From Sediminibacterium sp. Gen4 (lineage in GTDB: Bacteria > Bacteroidota > Bacteroidia > Chitinophagales > Chitinophagaceae), in contig JACBFI010000020.1 in NCBI GenBank assembly GCA_013391385.1, positions 1 through 63,360 of the forward strand: 63,360 nucleotides of DNA. The letters are read 5' to 3'. Position 1 is the stretch's first letter, and every line of letters begins with the position of its first letter. The notes under the pieces are model-generated. The model was not told where the DNA came from, did no database searches, and saw nothing but the letters and a program-made list of their open reading frames with translations. The translations under genes were made by a program, and so were the position numbers. Shown piece by piece: positions 42,481 through 52,178 of this stretch.

Positions 42481-45400
42481 GCTGCGAAATTTTTGGATGA
42501 AAAAATTGTTGAAGGAGAAGCAGGGAAAAATCTCCCTACTTCCTTCAACTTGGATCGCCATGGGGGGAAGCGCATTGTCAACATAGGTGTTGGGCGAACC
42601 ACCACCTGTACTTGTTGAATATATGAACAGCCATTCGCTGTTATCGTAATAGTATAGGTAACTGTGATATCATCATCTGAATTATTCACTAAAACTTCAC
42701 TTATATTTCCTGTACCAGTAGCTGCGGGATTGGCAATACCTGGTATCGCAGCCCTGCTCCAGCTGAAGCTTGCACCGGCCACCCTACTCATAGGTATATA
42801 CACAAAGCCTGTAGAATCACAAATAGCAGCAGGAGTAAGCGTTGTTGAAAGCTTTGGCGTAGGATTCACACGAATCGTATAATTCATTTCCTTCCCTACA
42901 CAGTTGTTTGCAGTTGGAATAACATACACACTATCGTATATCGGCATGATCGTATCATTAATGGCTCTGAACGGTGCGATACTTCCTGTTCCTGATGCTG
43001 GTATACCAATTGCTGGTAAAGTATTGCGCCAACTGTATGTTGTTCCAGTCACTGGTCCATTAAATGCCATGGTTCCAATCGTTGCATCATTACACACAAC
43101 GATATTGCCCCACTGATTCACGCTCGGTGTAGGATTCACCCGGATGGTGAAACTTACCACAGAACCTGTACAGCTATTCGCTGATGGAGTAACCCGAATC
43201 GTTGATGTAATAGGAATGATGCTATCATTACGGCCAGAGAATGTGTTGATATCTCCTGTTCCTGAAGCTCCAAGACCGATATATGTTTCATCATTCGTCC
43301 AGGTATAAGTTGTACCGGCTACTGATCCGTTAAATACTACTTTCTGTGTAAGATCCTTATTGCACAGTACCTGGTTCGTAACAGCAACTACATTCGGTGT
43401 AGGATTTACTCGAATGGTAAATCCAGAAGGAGTACCAATACAACCATTGGCAGTTGGGACTATTCTTATGTTTGCTGTTACCGGTGCTGTGCCAGAGTTA
43501 ATGGCAGCAAACTGGCTGATATTGCCCGTACCGGCAGCAGCAAGTCCGATGCTGGTCAGCTCATTTGTCCAATCAAAGGTTGAACCTGCAACTGGTCCCG
43601 TGAAATATATGGCTGTTGTACTGGCACCATTACATACTACCTGGTTAACCTGCGGTGTGACAGTTGGTGTTGGGTTCACACGAATCGTGAATGTTGTAAC
43701 TGGTCCGGTACAACTGTTGGCTGTAGGTGTAATTCTGATTGTTGCAGTAACTGGATCATTACTAACATTCGTAGCCATGAAGCTCGAAATATTCCCCGTT
43801 CCTGATGCAGCTAAACCGATACTCGTTGTAGTATTCGTCCATGCAATTGTTGTACCTGTGACTGCTCCACTGAAATTGATGTTCCCCGTATTGTCACGAT
43901 TACAAAGTATAAGATTAGATACAGCGTTCGCTGTTGGAGTTGGGTTCACTCTTATGGTCATGCTGATCGTTGATCCAGTACAACCATTAGCAGTAGGTAC
44001 CACTTGAATAGTAGCTGTAACAGGTGATGTTCCAAGGTTAGTGGCACTAAAGGGAGTGATATCGCCCGCTCCTGTAACACCTAAACCGATACTGGGTGTA
44101 TTGTTGCTCCACGTATAAGTGGTTCCGCTCACAAGTCCTGTAAGAGATATTAATGCAGTTGAAGCGTTATTACAAACAACTTGGTTCACAACCGGATTGA
44201 CATTCGGCGTAGGATTTACTGTTATCTTAAACACAGTCCCTGATCCGTCAATGCCTCCATTGAAAGTAGTAGATGAAGTAATCGAATATGAGCCCGTCCA
44301 AGCAACAAATGCCTGTGTTCCATTTGCGCCGCTTCCTGATCCAACGGGCGCCGTAAGCCTGATAATAGATCCTGTATTCTGAGCGGTATAACCGTGAGCG
44401 CCGGTACCGGCATTGACTTGATTCACGAGTGCTGTTGCTATGTCAGTAGTCGTGAGATCCGTTGCAAGCTTTGTGTACTCAGCAATGATGGTACTACCTA
44501 CTCTCACACGGTGTATGCTTCCATCTTCACCAATGAAGGATACCGTCATATTTCCTGATACAGCTCTTATCTCCGGAGTAGAGGTAACTGTACATCCATT
44601 CGCAGACGCTGAAACAGCCACAGTAGCTACTACTGGTGCAGCACTGCTATTCAATGATCTGAAGCTGGCGATATTTCCTGTTCCGGATGCCGCCAAACCA
44701 ATGGAGGGTGTAGTGTTAGTCCATGTATATACAGTACCGGCTACTGCTCCAGTGAAACTTACAGCATTCGTGAAAGTGTTATTACAAAGCACCTGGTTGC
44801 TTACCGGGTTAATACCTGGTGTTGGATTCACCCTGATCGTAAATGTCCTTACTGGTCCTGCACAACCATTTGCTGTAGGTGTAACACGGATAGTAGCAGT
44901 AACCGGAGCATTACTGGTGTTGATCGCCTGGAAGGAAGCAATATTTCCTGTTCCGATAGAAGGAAGCCCAATTGAAACTACATCATTCGTCCAGTTAAAC
45001 AGCGTACCCGTCACAGGACTCGTCATATTGACCTGGCTAGTGAAGTCGTTATTACATACAATCTGATTGGAGAGCGCTGTCATGTTAGGTATCGGATTAA
45101 CTCGGATGCCGAATACTGCTCCCCTACCATCAATACCACCTGCGAAAGAACTATTAGCCGTAATGGTTACAACACCTTCCCATGTCAAAGAGGCGGCTGT
45201 TCCGTTAAGGCTACTGCCACTACCCGCAGGTGCAATCAAGCTGATCACATCACCGCTACTGGTAGCACTATAACCATGAGACTGTGTGCCACCATTTACC
45301 AAGCTTACAAGCACCTGTGCAACATCCGTTGATGTAATCGCTGAAGCATCTTTGTTATACACTGCAAGTGTTGTAGTTCCTGCTCTTAGTGTGTATTTAT

Positions 45401-48400
45401 TTCCATTGCTGCCAACACCCGCAACAGGAAGATTAGGAGCAATTGCTTTTGTTTCCGGCTGAGAAACCATCGTACAGCCGTTGGCACTGGCTGTTACTGT
45501 TATAATGCCTTCAACAGGATTATTGCCGGTGTTGATCGTAGCAAAGCTGCTGATCACTGATCCCATACCTGATGCAGGTAAACCAATCGTTGCATTACTA
45601 TTGGTCCAATTAAATTGAGTACCTATTACTGTTCCACTCAGGTTAATGGTATTGGTCAGTTCTCCTGCACAACGTACCTGGCTGGCCACAGCTGCCACAT
45701 TGGGTGTTGGACTTACACGAATCGTGAAGCTGGTTGAAGATCCTGGACAACCTGCAGCTGTTGGTGTAACCGTTATTGTGGCAGTAACCGGAGAGTTACC
45801 GGTATTGGTAGCTGTGAAAGATGCGATATCGCCCAGACCTGATGCAGCAAGACCAATAGAGGGAGTATTATTCACCCAATTGAATTGAGTACCAGGTACT
45901 GATCCTGAGAAGGTAATAGCTGTACTCGCATCATTGTGGCACAGTACCTGGTTAGTAACTGTGTTAACGTCCGGAGTAGGCTTAACCGTAATGGTGGCCA
46001 CAGAACTATATTGTTGTGGGCAGGTTCCACTCTTAATCACAGCACGATACTGTGTTGTGACAGTTATATTCAAATAAGTTTGTTGAGTTGTTGTATTGGC
46101 AAGTGTGGTCCATGTACCTCCACTGTTCTCGCTGTATTCCCATCTTAATATATCACCGATATGGCTGGATAGGTTAAGTGTTCCATTATTGCTACCTGAG
46201 CATACTGCAGCATCCATACTTACAGTACCGCCAACTGTGTTGGCACTTACTGTAACAACAATATTCGCTACTTCGACAATGCTTGTTGCGTTTCTTGCAA
46301 CGAATACAGTATATGTTCCTGATGTACCAACAGTAATTGATTGTGTTGTTGCACCTGTGCTCCAATAGTAGCTATCTCCTGCTGTTGCTGTTAATGTGGC
46401 CGTAGAGCCATTACAGAAATCAGTACCAAGGGTAGAGTTGATAGAAGTCGCTCCGGTATTGGGTGTTGAGTTCACTGCATACTGAGCCGTATTGTCGCAA
46501 CCGTTTCCATCTGTACCGGTAACAGTATAGGTGGCTGTAGAAGACATTGGCTTGGTGATCACAGCGGTATTCTCTCCGCTTGACCAGGCATAAGTAGAAG
46601 CACCGGTGGCAGTGAATATGGCACTGGTTGCATTCACCGTTGCAGTAACGCCGATGGTAGGCAATGCCCATACTGTTACAGTTTTAGTAACTGTGCTTAC
46701 GCAGTTGTAAACGTTCACATAAGTATAAGTGATCGTTACTGATCCGGGATTAACACCGGTAACAAGCCCTGCACTATTGATTGTTGCAATAGATGCGTCA
46801 CTGCTACTCCATGTTCCGCCGCTTTGTGCATTGGTGAGGGTAATAGTTTTTCCTCTACATACGCCGTTTAATCCACCAATAGCAGGAAGAACGGTTCGTG
46901 GTCTTACCGTAATAGATTTACTAACAATTGTTGTCCCACAGACATTCGAAACAGAATAGTTGATGGTAGTTGTACCTACTGCAACACCTGTTACAATGCC
47001 ACTTGCATCTACAGTAGCGATTGAGTTATCTCCACTGCTCCATGTTCCGCCTGGTGTTGTATTGGTGAATGTTGTGGTAGATCCATGACACACTTCATTG
47101 GCTCCGGAAATAGCATTAACCACAGGATTGCTGAGTGTTACAATAGTAACTGCATCAGAATTAGGTCCATCGCCGCAGTTGTTGTTCTCCCACGCAAAAT
47201 ATGTTCCAGCAGCACTTACCGTGATACTGTTTCCTGTTGCACCGGTATTCCATCTAATAACACCACCTGATGATGGGTTAGTGGTAATGGTGACACTATT
47301 ACCATTACAGAGTACGATTGTTCCGGTCGGAGACAGTATTGGTTTGGTCGGAAGGTTCCCTGTTGTTACAACCACAACGTTGCTCGATGGCGATGCTCCA
47401 CATGCGTTTGATTCGGTTACAGAATAACTACCTGCAGATGCTACTACAATACTATTAGTTGTGGCTCCTGTATTCCAATTATAATTACCTCCTGTTCCGT
47501 TTGCCGTAAGAGTTGCAGTATTCCCGTTACACAGTAATATTGGTCCAGCCGGTGTTACAGATGGTGCTACAGGTTTATTGAGGGTTGTAACAACTACGAC
47601 ATTGCTATTCGCTGAATTGGGTGCTGTTCCACAAGCATTAGATGTTCCTGGACTATACGCGAAATAATTCCCTGCTGCACTAACAGTTATGCTGCTTGTT
47701 GTTGCTCCTGTACTCCATATATATGAACCACTACCACCGCTTGCAGTAAGTGTTGTTGAAGCTCCATCACAAAGAAGAATAGGCCCAACTGGACTTATAG
47801 ATGGTGTGCTTGGTTGTGTAGGGGTTATTCCAGTTGTTACTGTTACAACATTGCTTGAAGCTGATGCACCACAAGCATTTGATTCTGTTACAGAGTAACT
47901 TCCTGCTGATCCGACTAATAATGTATTTCCCGTAGCACTCGTATTCCAAGTGTATGTTCCTCCTGTTCCATTTGCGGTGAGTGTCGTTGTTTGACCATCA
48001 CAAAGTAGAATCGGTCCTGCGGGTGTAACGGTTGGTGCAGCTGGCTTATTTAGAGTAGTTACCACTACTGCATCACTTGTTGGTGAGCTTCCACAAGTAT
48101 TCGATTCAATGACTGTATAGTTTCCCGCTGTAGATACAGAGATGCTTATACCGGTCTGACCTGTTGGGTTACCGTTCCTATACCAAGTGAATGTATTGGT
48201 TGCATCCCCTACTGCGGTTAGTGTTCCACTGGCACCATCACACAGTGGCATTGGCGGTGCGGTAATAGATGGTTTGGTGGGAATTGTTTTAACAGTAACA
48301 GTTGCTGCATTACTAACTGAGGAAGTACCACAATAATTCTCTTCTGATACGGTATAGCTTCCTGCTGCTGTTGCAGTGTACGTGTTGCCAAAACCAGTAA

Positions 48401-48869
48401 CAGGACTACCATCCTTATACCACTGATAAGTTCCTGATCCTCCTGATGCCGTTAATAACTGGCTTCCTGATCCACAGATTTCTGCACTAAGGGGGGTAAT
48501 AGTTGGTGGGTCGGGTGTGTCAAAGCGACTAACGGTAAAACTTTTGATGTCTGAAAATGATCCTGAAGAAACACTAATATATACTCTTTGTCCAACTGTG
48601 AGGTTAGTCGACTGTGAAAAAGTAAAGTTGCTGTTACTAACGGTTCCAGAGAAAATAACCGGATTGAGAAGTGGGTCGGGGTCGTTCCCTATTCTTACAG
48701 TATAGTTTTGCGGCTGCCCAGTAAAGGCATTACTGTAGAAAGTAACGTTACCTGTTCCGTTATCGGCATTACAAACATATGCGACGTGACCGCTTATGTT
48801 AACTTGCGCTGTTGCATTAACAACTACCATGAGCATGAGTATGCCCAGGAGGGTCCATTTTATTTTCAT
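42477..48869 (-). CDS. Giant Ig/PKD-repeat adhesin
   Basis: 2130 residues. Signal peptide 1-22; a head shared with the protein at 27702; Ig-like units with Cys pairs and the phrase SAGSYSVTESNACG (to about 640); two Big_2-like units (IVTGVAVGTTTINYSV); then about a dozen 110-residue PKD-like units, each with NPTPNV...NQVVCN...GTTYTWTN...IGLAASGTGNI. Two units carry a longer insert. It lacks a T9SS sorting domain; the last 35 residues (FPPWRSKLKEVGRFF...) do not resemble the repeats. Very likely a surface adhesin. Confidence 0.82.
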   Translation of the reverse strand: MKIKWTLLGILMLMVVVNATAQVNISGHVAYVCNADNGTGNVTFYSNAFTGQPQNYTVRIGNDPDPLLNPVIFSGTVSNSNFTFSQSTNLTVGQRVYISVSSGSFSDIKSFTVSRFDTPDPPTITPLSAEICGSGSQLLTASGGSGTYQWYKDGSPVTGFGNTYTATAAGSYTVSEENYCGTSSVSNAATVTVKTIPTKPSITAPPMPLCDGASGTLTAVGDATNTFTWYRNGNPTGQTGISISVSTAGNYTVIESNTCGSSPTSDAVVVTTLNKPAAPTVTPAGPILLCDGQTTTLTANGTGGTYTWNTSATGNTLLVGSAGSYSVTESNACGASASSNVVTVTTGITPTQPSTPSISPVGPILLCDGASTTLTASGGSGSYIWSTGATTSSITVSAAGNYFAYSPGTSNACGTAPNSANSNVVVVTTLNKPVAPSVTPAGPILLCNGNTATLTANGTGGNYNWNTGATTNSIVVASAGSYSVTESNACGASPSSNVVVVTTGNLPTKPILSPTGTIVLCNGNSVTITTNPSSGGVIRWNTGATGNSITVSAAGTYFAWENNNCGDGPNSDAVTIVTLSNPVVNAISGANEVCHGSTTTFTNTTPGGTWSSGDNSIATVDASGIVTGVAVGTTTINYSVSNVCGTTIVSKSITVRPRTVLPAIGGLNGVCRGKTITLTNAQSGGTWSSSDASIATINSAGLVTGVNPGSVTITYTYVNVYNCVSTVTKTVTVWALPTIGVTATVNATSAIFTATGASTYAWSSGENTAVITKPMSSTATYTVTGTDGNGCDNTAQYAVNSTPNTGATSINSTLGTDFCNGSTATLTATAGDSYYWSTGATTQSITVGTSGTYTVFVARNATSIVEVANIVVTVSANTVGGTVSMDAAVCSGSNNGTLNLSSHIGDILRWEYSENSGGTWTTLANTTTQQTYLNITVTTQYRAVIKSGTCPQQYSSVATITVKPTPDVNTVTNQVLCHNDASTAITFSGSVPGTQFNWVNNTPSIGLAASGLGDIASFTATNTGNSPVTATITVTPTAAGCPGSSTSFTIRVSPTPNVAAVASQVRCAGELTNTINLSGTVIGTQFNWTNSNATIGLPASGMGSVISSFATINTGNNPVEGIITVTASANGCTMVSQPETKAIAPNLPVAGVGSNGNKYTLRAGTTTLAVYNKDASAITSTDVAQVLVSLVNGGTQSHGYSATSSGDVISLIAPAGSGSSLNGTAASLTWEGVVTITANSSFAGGIDGRGAVFGIRVNPIPNMTALSNQIVCNNDFTSQVNMTSPVTGTLFNWTNDVVSIGLPSIGTGNIASFQAINTSNAPVTATIRVTPTANGCAGPVRTFTIRVNPTPGINPVSNQVLCNNTFTNAVSFTGAVAGTVYTWTNTTPSIGLAASGTGNIASFRSLNSSAAPVVATVAVSASANGCTVTSTPEIRAVSGNMTVSFIGEDGSIHRVRVGSTIIAEYTKLATDLTTTDIATALVNQVNAGTGAHGYTAQNTGSIIRLTAPVGSGSGANGTQAFVAWTGSYSITSSTTFNGGIDGSGTVFKITVNPTPNVNPVVNQVVCNNASTALISLTGLVSGTTYTWSNNTPSIGLGVTGAGDITPFSATNLGTSPVTATIQVVPTANGCTGSTISMTIRVNPTPTANAVSNLILCNRDNTGNINFSGAVTGTTIAWTNTTTSIGLAASGTGNISSFMATNVSNDPVTATIRITPTANSCTGPVTTFTIRVNPTPTVTPQVNQVVCNGASTTAIYFTGPVAGSTFDWTNELTSIGLAAAGTGNISQFAAINSGTAPVTANIRIVPTANGCIGTPSGFTIRVNPTPNVVAVTNQVLCNKDLTQKVVFNGSVAGTTYTWTNDETYIGLGASGTGDINTFSGRNDSIIPITSTIRVTPSANSCTGSVVSFTIRVNPTPSVNQWGNIVVCNDATIGTMAFNGPVTGTTYSWRNTLPAIGIPASGTGSIAPFRAINDTIMPIYDSVYVIPTANNCVGKEMNYTIRVNPTPKLSTTLTPAAICDSTGFVYIPMSRVAGASFSWSRAAIPGIANPAATGTGNISEVLVNNSDDDITVTYTITITANGCSYIQQVQVVVRPTPMLTMRFPPWRSKLKEVGRFFPASPSTIFSSKNFAA

Positions 48870-48885
48870 CTTTTTATTTGTTTAA

Positions 48886-48901
48886 AGCCGTTGGCGCGGC
48901 T
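48886..48901 (-). repeat. Short hairpin CCGTTGGCGCGG, copy 1
   Basis: AGCCG-TTGGCG-CGGCT forms a 5-bp hairpin 17 bp upstream of the giant adhesin start. Related blocks lie at 50172-50184 and 50219-50226 upstream of the lipoprotein gene. Confidence 0.5.
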
Positions 48902-48912
48902 GTTAACAATTA

Positions 48913-49995
48913 CTATTCGAATGAGAACACTGTTCTCTCCATCTTTGATCCGTCTTTGAATGTTATCCTGAATGTATAATCGTTATTACCAGTTGTTGTC
49001 GCTTTGCTTCCTCCAGCAGTTCCCACTACAGGGAAGATGAGATACCATTTATTTCCGAGTGTGTAAATAGTAGGGGTCTTCTTATCAAAAGCCGACGCAG
49101 ATGTACTATGAGTAAAGTCCCAAACGTCATAGATCTTATTTAACAATCGGGGTTGTGTGATATCACCTGAACGGTTACCAAATGCAACAAAATGAACATT
49201 GCTAATTACTTCTTGTGGTGATTTACCTGCAAGATCCTGGCTATTAAGTTCGATGGCAACGGGAATGGTGTCAACAATTTTATATTGTTCAAAATTAAAC
49301 TCGCCCGGAATGCCTGTTGAATAAAATCCAATCCTGCTTATTTGTTTTTCGGTGTTGAAATAATTATTCATCGCGACACCTGTAATCCTTGGTAATCTTA
49401 AATCCTGGAGGATTGTGGTTCCTGCAGGTAATTTAATACCTGCATCAACAATCTTTTTTATGAACATTGAGTCAAATCCGCCAGTTACTCTTGCTTGATA
49501 AACGATCTTGAATGTATCGGTACCGATATATGGATTCCCGAAATGTTTACTTGTTGGGTCATAGTATCTCCATGGCAACACTTTCATTGATCCTGGAACT
49601 GACGCTGCAATGCTCAGGGTAACTTTAGATGCCAGTGTTGGCTGAGGTGTACTAGAGATCACGGCGCTCTTTGGTCCTTCACCTGCTGCGTTAACAGCTG
49701 CTACCTGGTAGTAATAGGTTGTACCATTGGTAAGTCCGGTACGTTTGTACGAATTGGTTGTAACTGTTCCAACCTTGGAGAGGCTGGTAGAACTGGTCCC
49801 CGCATATACTGCGTAGCTGGTTACATTATCACTTGAGGGATTAATAATCCAGGTCAGTGAGTCCGCCTGATCCATTGGGTTTGCACTTACTCCCGTTACC
49901 TGGGTAGGTATTTTTTTGGGTGTTGGAGTTTCTGGATTTTTCGTACACGCTGCAAGCGTAACGATCAGGGCAATGGCGATCATGATCTTGTTCAT
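48913..49995 (-). CDS. Fibronectin III lipoprotein
   Basis: 360 residues from the ATG at 49995, chosen for the lipobox (IVTLAAC, Cys near 17); the frame is open for another 49 residues with no sense. A fibronectin type III domain at about 30-120 (VSANPMDQADSLTWIINPSSDNVTSYAVY...NGTTYYYQVAAVN), then a beta-rich domain of unknown family. First gene of the surface operon, so it probably anchors it at the outer membrane. Confidence 0.75.
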   Translation of the reverse strand: MNKIMIAIALIVTLAACTKNPETPTPKKIPTQVTGVSANPMDQADSLTWIINPSSDNVTSYAVYAGTSSTSLSKVGTVTTNSYKRTGLTNGTTYYYQVAAVNAAGEGPKSAVISSTPQPTLASKVTLSIAASVPGSMKVLPWRYYDPTSKHFGNPYIGTDTFKIVYQARVTGGFDSMFIKKIVDAGIKLPAGTTILQDLRLPRITGVAMNNYFNTEKQISRIGFYSTGIPGEFNFEQYKIVDTIPVAIELNSQDLAGKSPQEVISNVHFVAFGNRSGDITQPRLLNKIYDVWDFTHSTSASAFDKKTPTIYTLGNKWYLIFPVVGTAGGSKATTTGNNDYTFRITFKDGSKMERTVFSFE

Positions 49996-50778
49996 AACAA
50001 ACGATTTACTTTGAATAATAGCACTAAAGGGGGTAACAGCTTTGGAGGGGTTGGGTATCAGGGCATTGTGTGTCTTTGACACATTGAAAAAATTGGCGGC
50101 AAATAGCGCAAATTCTTCTAGAAAAAATACTACCTTCGGCATGGTTCATTTTATTTTCATTCGGGGGGTGGCCGTTGGCGCGGTTAACCCCCCACTTTTT
50201 TATATATACTCCCTCACTGTTGGCGCAGTTTGGAGCGTTTCGTTTTTTCTTTTCTGTTGTTCAATAAACATAACAGATCGGTTTTAGCATCCAGTGGATG
50301 CAAGTCTCATGTGATTGTGTAATGTGAGTTCTACTGCGGGGAGATGAATTGATGTAGAATATCTATGTAGGAGTAGACGGATAGCTACTGTGTTTTAATG
50401 ATGCTTTGTTGCATCACCATGGATATTCGGATCTCATTCCGTTAGTCTCGGTCTCACTTCTTTTTGTTGCGGTAATAGACGGATCTATTTTCTTGCAACG
50501 GGTGTGTAGCAATTTGGGGGGTAATTGCTATACCAATGTTATGTTGAATTTTTCAATCAGCCAAATTTGATATGAACTTTTTTTGTCGTAATTAAATAGC
50601 TACTTATTTACTTAAAATTTCAACTATGGAATAGTGTTATTTTTGTTAACATTAGCTAGTTTCAACAATAATTTTATCACATAAACCGAACTGTCAAAGA
50701 ACTATTTCTAACATAAAGATATAAAAAAAAATCAGAAAAACAAATTTCTGACTGATTTTTTTAATAAAGTATATCTTT
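49996..50778. other. Divergent intergenic region
   Basis: 783 bp between the surface operon (- strand) and the XRE gene (+ strand). It must hold promoters for both. It contains two relatives of the TTGGCGCGG block, a single iteron-like TTTTTTTGTCGTAATTA at about 50578-50594 and the hairpin at 50715-50778. No small gene was found. Confidence 0.6.
50715..50778. promoter_or_regulatory. Nested inverted repeat abutting the XRE start codon
   Basis: AAAGATATA (50715-50723) pairs with TATATCTTT (50770-50778), and inside it AAAAAATCAG pairs with CTGATTTTTT; the centre can also form TCAGAAA / TTTCTGA, which excludes the middle stem. The outer arm ends at the base before the ATG. It is probably an autoregulatory operator or leader of the XRE gene. 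Confidence 0.65.
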
Positions 50779-51216
50779 ATGCCAAGAAAACGAATCAACA
50801 AGAAAATGGCACAAGTAAAAGACAAGCGTCTGGAGTATATTGCTGCACGAGTAGTACAAGTCCGAAAGAGCCTAAATCTAACTCAAGCAGCTATTGCAGA
50901 TAGGTTGGGAGTTACATCTGTATCAGTATATCAAGCTGAGCGACATCATAGTTCTCTTCTATTAGATATCATCATACTTTTTACCAACAGCTATGGGATC
51001 AATCCTGCGTGGATCTTGGTTGAAGATAACAGTAAGGTTTCGCAAGTAATAGAACGTAAGGGTCCGGGACAGATCATGCCTGAGATCACACCGGTTGAAG
51101 CTGATAACCTGGATAGTGGTCAACTTGCAACCAGAATTAGACGAGATATTTTGAAATTAAAAGAAGTAGCGGCCAATGAAGCTCTTGCAAAAGCAAAGAA
51201 GAAGAAAACTAAGTAG
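50779..51216 (+). CDS. XRE-family transcriptional regulator
   Basis: 145 residues. The helix-turn-helix is at about 20-75: VVQVRKSLNLTQAAIADRLGVTSVSVYQAERHHSSLLLDII. The C-terminal 60 residues are charged with a lysine tail. It starts inside the outer arm of a hairpin, which fits autoregulation, and is divergent from the surface operon, so it may control that operon. It could also be a solitary antitoxin. Confidence 0.85.
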   Translation: MPRKRINKKMAQVKDKRLEYIAARVVQVRKSLNLTQAAIADRLGVTSVSVYQAERHHSSLLLDIIILFTNSYGINPAWILVEDNSKVSQVIERKGPGQIMPEITPVEADNLDSGQLATRIRRDILKLKEVAANEALAKAKKKKTK

Positions 51217-51281
51217 GTCAAGGATCTTACAATGTCCCCCCGGCATTTGCACTAAACAGGATAACCTTCTGCGATCAGGTC

Positions 51282-51566
51282 TTATTCATAAACGTTTTTT
51301 CTGTGGCCAATTGTTATGACTGTAATTATGAGTTTGCTATCTTGTATTTCATAGATTACTCTATAGTCACCAATTCGAATACGCCAGGCATTGCGACCTT
51401 TTAGTTTTTTACATCCTGAAGGTCTTGGCTCTGAGCCGAGTTCCATTAATTTATCCTCTATGCGCTTTTTCGATGAAACTTGTATGTTATTAAGTTGACG
51501 TAAAGCAGAAGGTAGAATTAGAACCTGATATTCAGACTTTTCTTTTTTTTCTTTGCTGTATGACAT
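51282..51566 (-). CDS. RelE/ParE-family toxin
   Basis: 94 residues. Typical RelE fold: VLILPSALRQLNNIQ, KLMELGSEPRPSGCKKLKGRNAWRIRIGDYRVIYEI, then IITVITIGHRKNVYE. The basic residues of the ribosome-dependent mRNase and the C-terminal His-Arg are present. It overlaps the antitoxin by 35 bp, the usual coupling. Confidence 0.9.
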   Translation of the reverse strand: MSYSKEKKEKSEYQVLILPSALRQLNNIQVSSKKRIEDKLMELGSEPRPSGCKKLKGRNAWRIRIGDYRVIYEIQDSKLIITVITIGHRKNVYE

Positions 51567-51735
51567 CTGCTAAAGGAATAGGCTTTTCTTTTTTCGCTTT
51601 CACCTTATCGTAGGCTCGAATATCTTCAAGTTCCTCAAGTTCTTCCAATATCATATTGTACTTTTTGATTGGAAGCACAGCAGATATTTTTTTTCCATGT
51701 TGATCAGTTATGAATGTTGTGTTTGACAAAGTCAA
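51532..51735 (-). CDS. Phd/YefM- or RelB-like antitoxin
   Basis: 67 residues before and overlapping the RelE toxin gene. The N-terminus ([32 protein letters not shown]) resembles the Phd/YefM DNA-binding start used for autoregulation; the rest is a lysine-rich toxin-binding tail. Together they form a plasmid-stabilising toxin-antitoxin pair. Confidence 0.82.
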   Translation of the reverse strand: MTLSNTTFITDQHGKKISAVLPIKKYNMILEELEELEDIRAYDKVKAKKEKPIPLADVIQQRKKRKV

Positions 51736-51797
51736 TTCATTTAGTCGTGAATCCTAAAATTAATAAAATATTGCAAAAAAGCAATAATATTGTTACG

Positions 51798-51816
51798 TGT
51801 TACGTTATTGGTAACA
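51798..51816. promoter_or_regulatory. Inverted repeat, candidate operator of the HigA-like gene
   Basis: TGTTACGTTATTGGTAACA, 6-bp arms with a 7-bp spacer, 14 bp before the start at 51831. A second dyad, TATTGC / GCAATA, lies about 15 bp further upstream. Both fit binding by the HigA-like protein. Confidence 0.6.
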
Positions 51817-51830
51817 GTAATTCAATTAAT

Positions 51831-52163
51831 ATGAAGAAAAAACAACCCTCACCGGTACATCCCGGTACCTGGCTCAAAGAGCAGTACATGATCCCGCTCG
51901 ATATCACAGTAACAGAGCTGGCCGCTAACCTAGGTGTAAGTCGTAAGAATCTTTCTATCCTGGTAAACGGACATATGGGTGTAAGCCCGGAAATGGCCAT
52001 GCGTCTGGCCAAAGCTTTTAATACCACTGCTGAGTTCTGGCTCAATATGCAAGTGGCTTATGAACTGCATAGAACACAGCCTCAATCAGCATTTAAGAGT
52101 ATTAAAGCCTACCCTACCGGTCGTAATAAGGTTGAGGAAAAAGAGACAACCAATACTATCTAA
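51831..52163 (+). CDS. HigA-like antitoxin / XRE protein
   Basis: 110 residues starting [20 protein letters not shown] at 51831. The HigA family pattern is clear: [60 protein letters not shown]. HigB usually precedes it, but there is no toxin gene here; the RelE pair is on the other strand. It is 15 bp upstream of rep, so it may serve as a repressor of replication rather than an antitoxin. Confidence 0.88.
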   Translation: MKKKQPSPVHPGTWLKEQYMIPLDITVTELAANLGVSRKNLSILVNGHMGVSPEMAMRLAKAFNTTAEFWLNMQVAYELHRTQPQSAFKSIKAYPTGRNKVEEKETTNTI

Positions 52164-52178
52164 CCCAAACTCTTTGTT

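Noticed and set aside
43360-45066. Long + strand frames (up to 215 residues) opposite the giant adhesin
   Set aside because: They recur with the adhesin repeats, have no start signals or known domains, and result from the repeated composition of the - strand gene.
49996-50142. Upstream extension of the fibronectin lipoprotein gene
   Set aside because: The added 49 residues would place the lipobox in the middle of the protein; the ATG at 49995 gives a normal signal.
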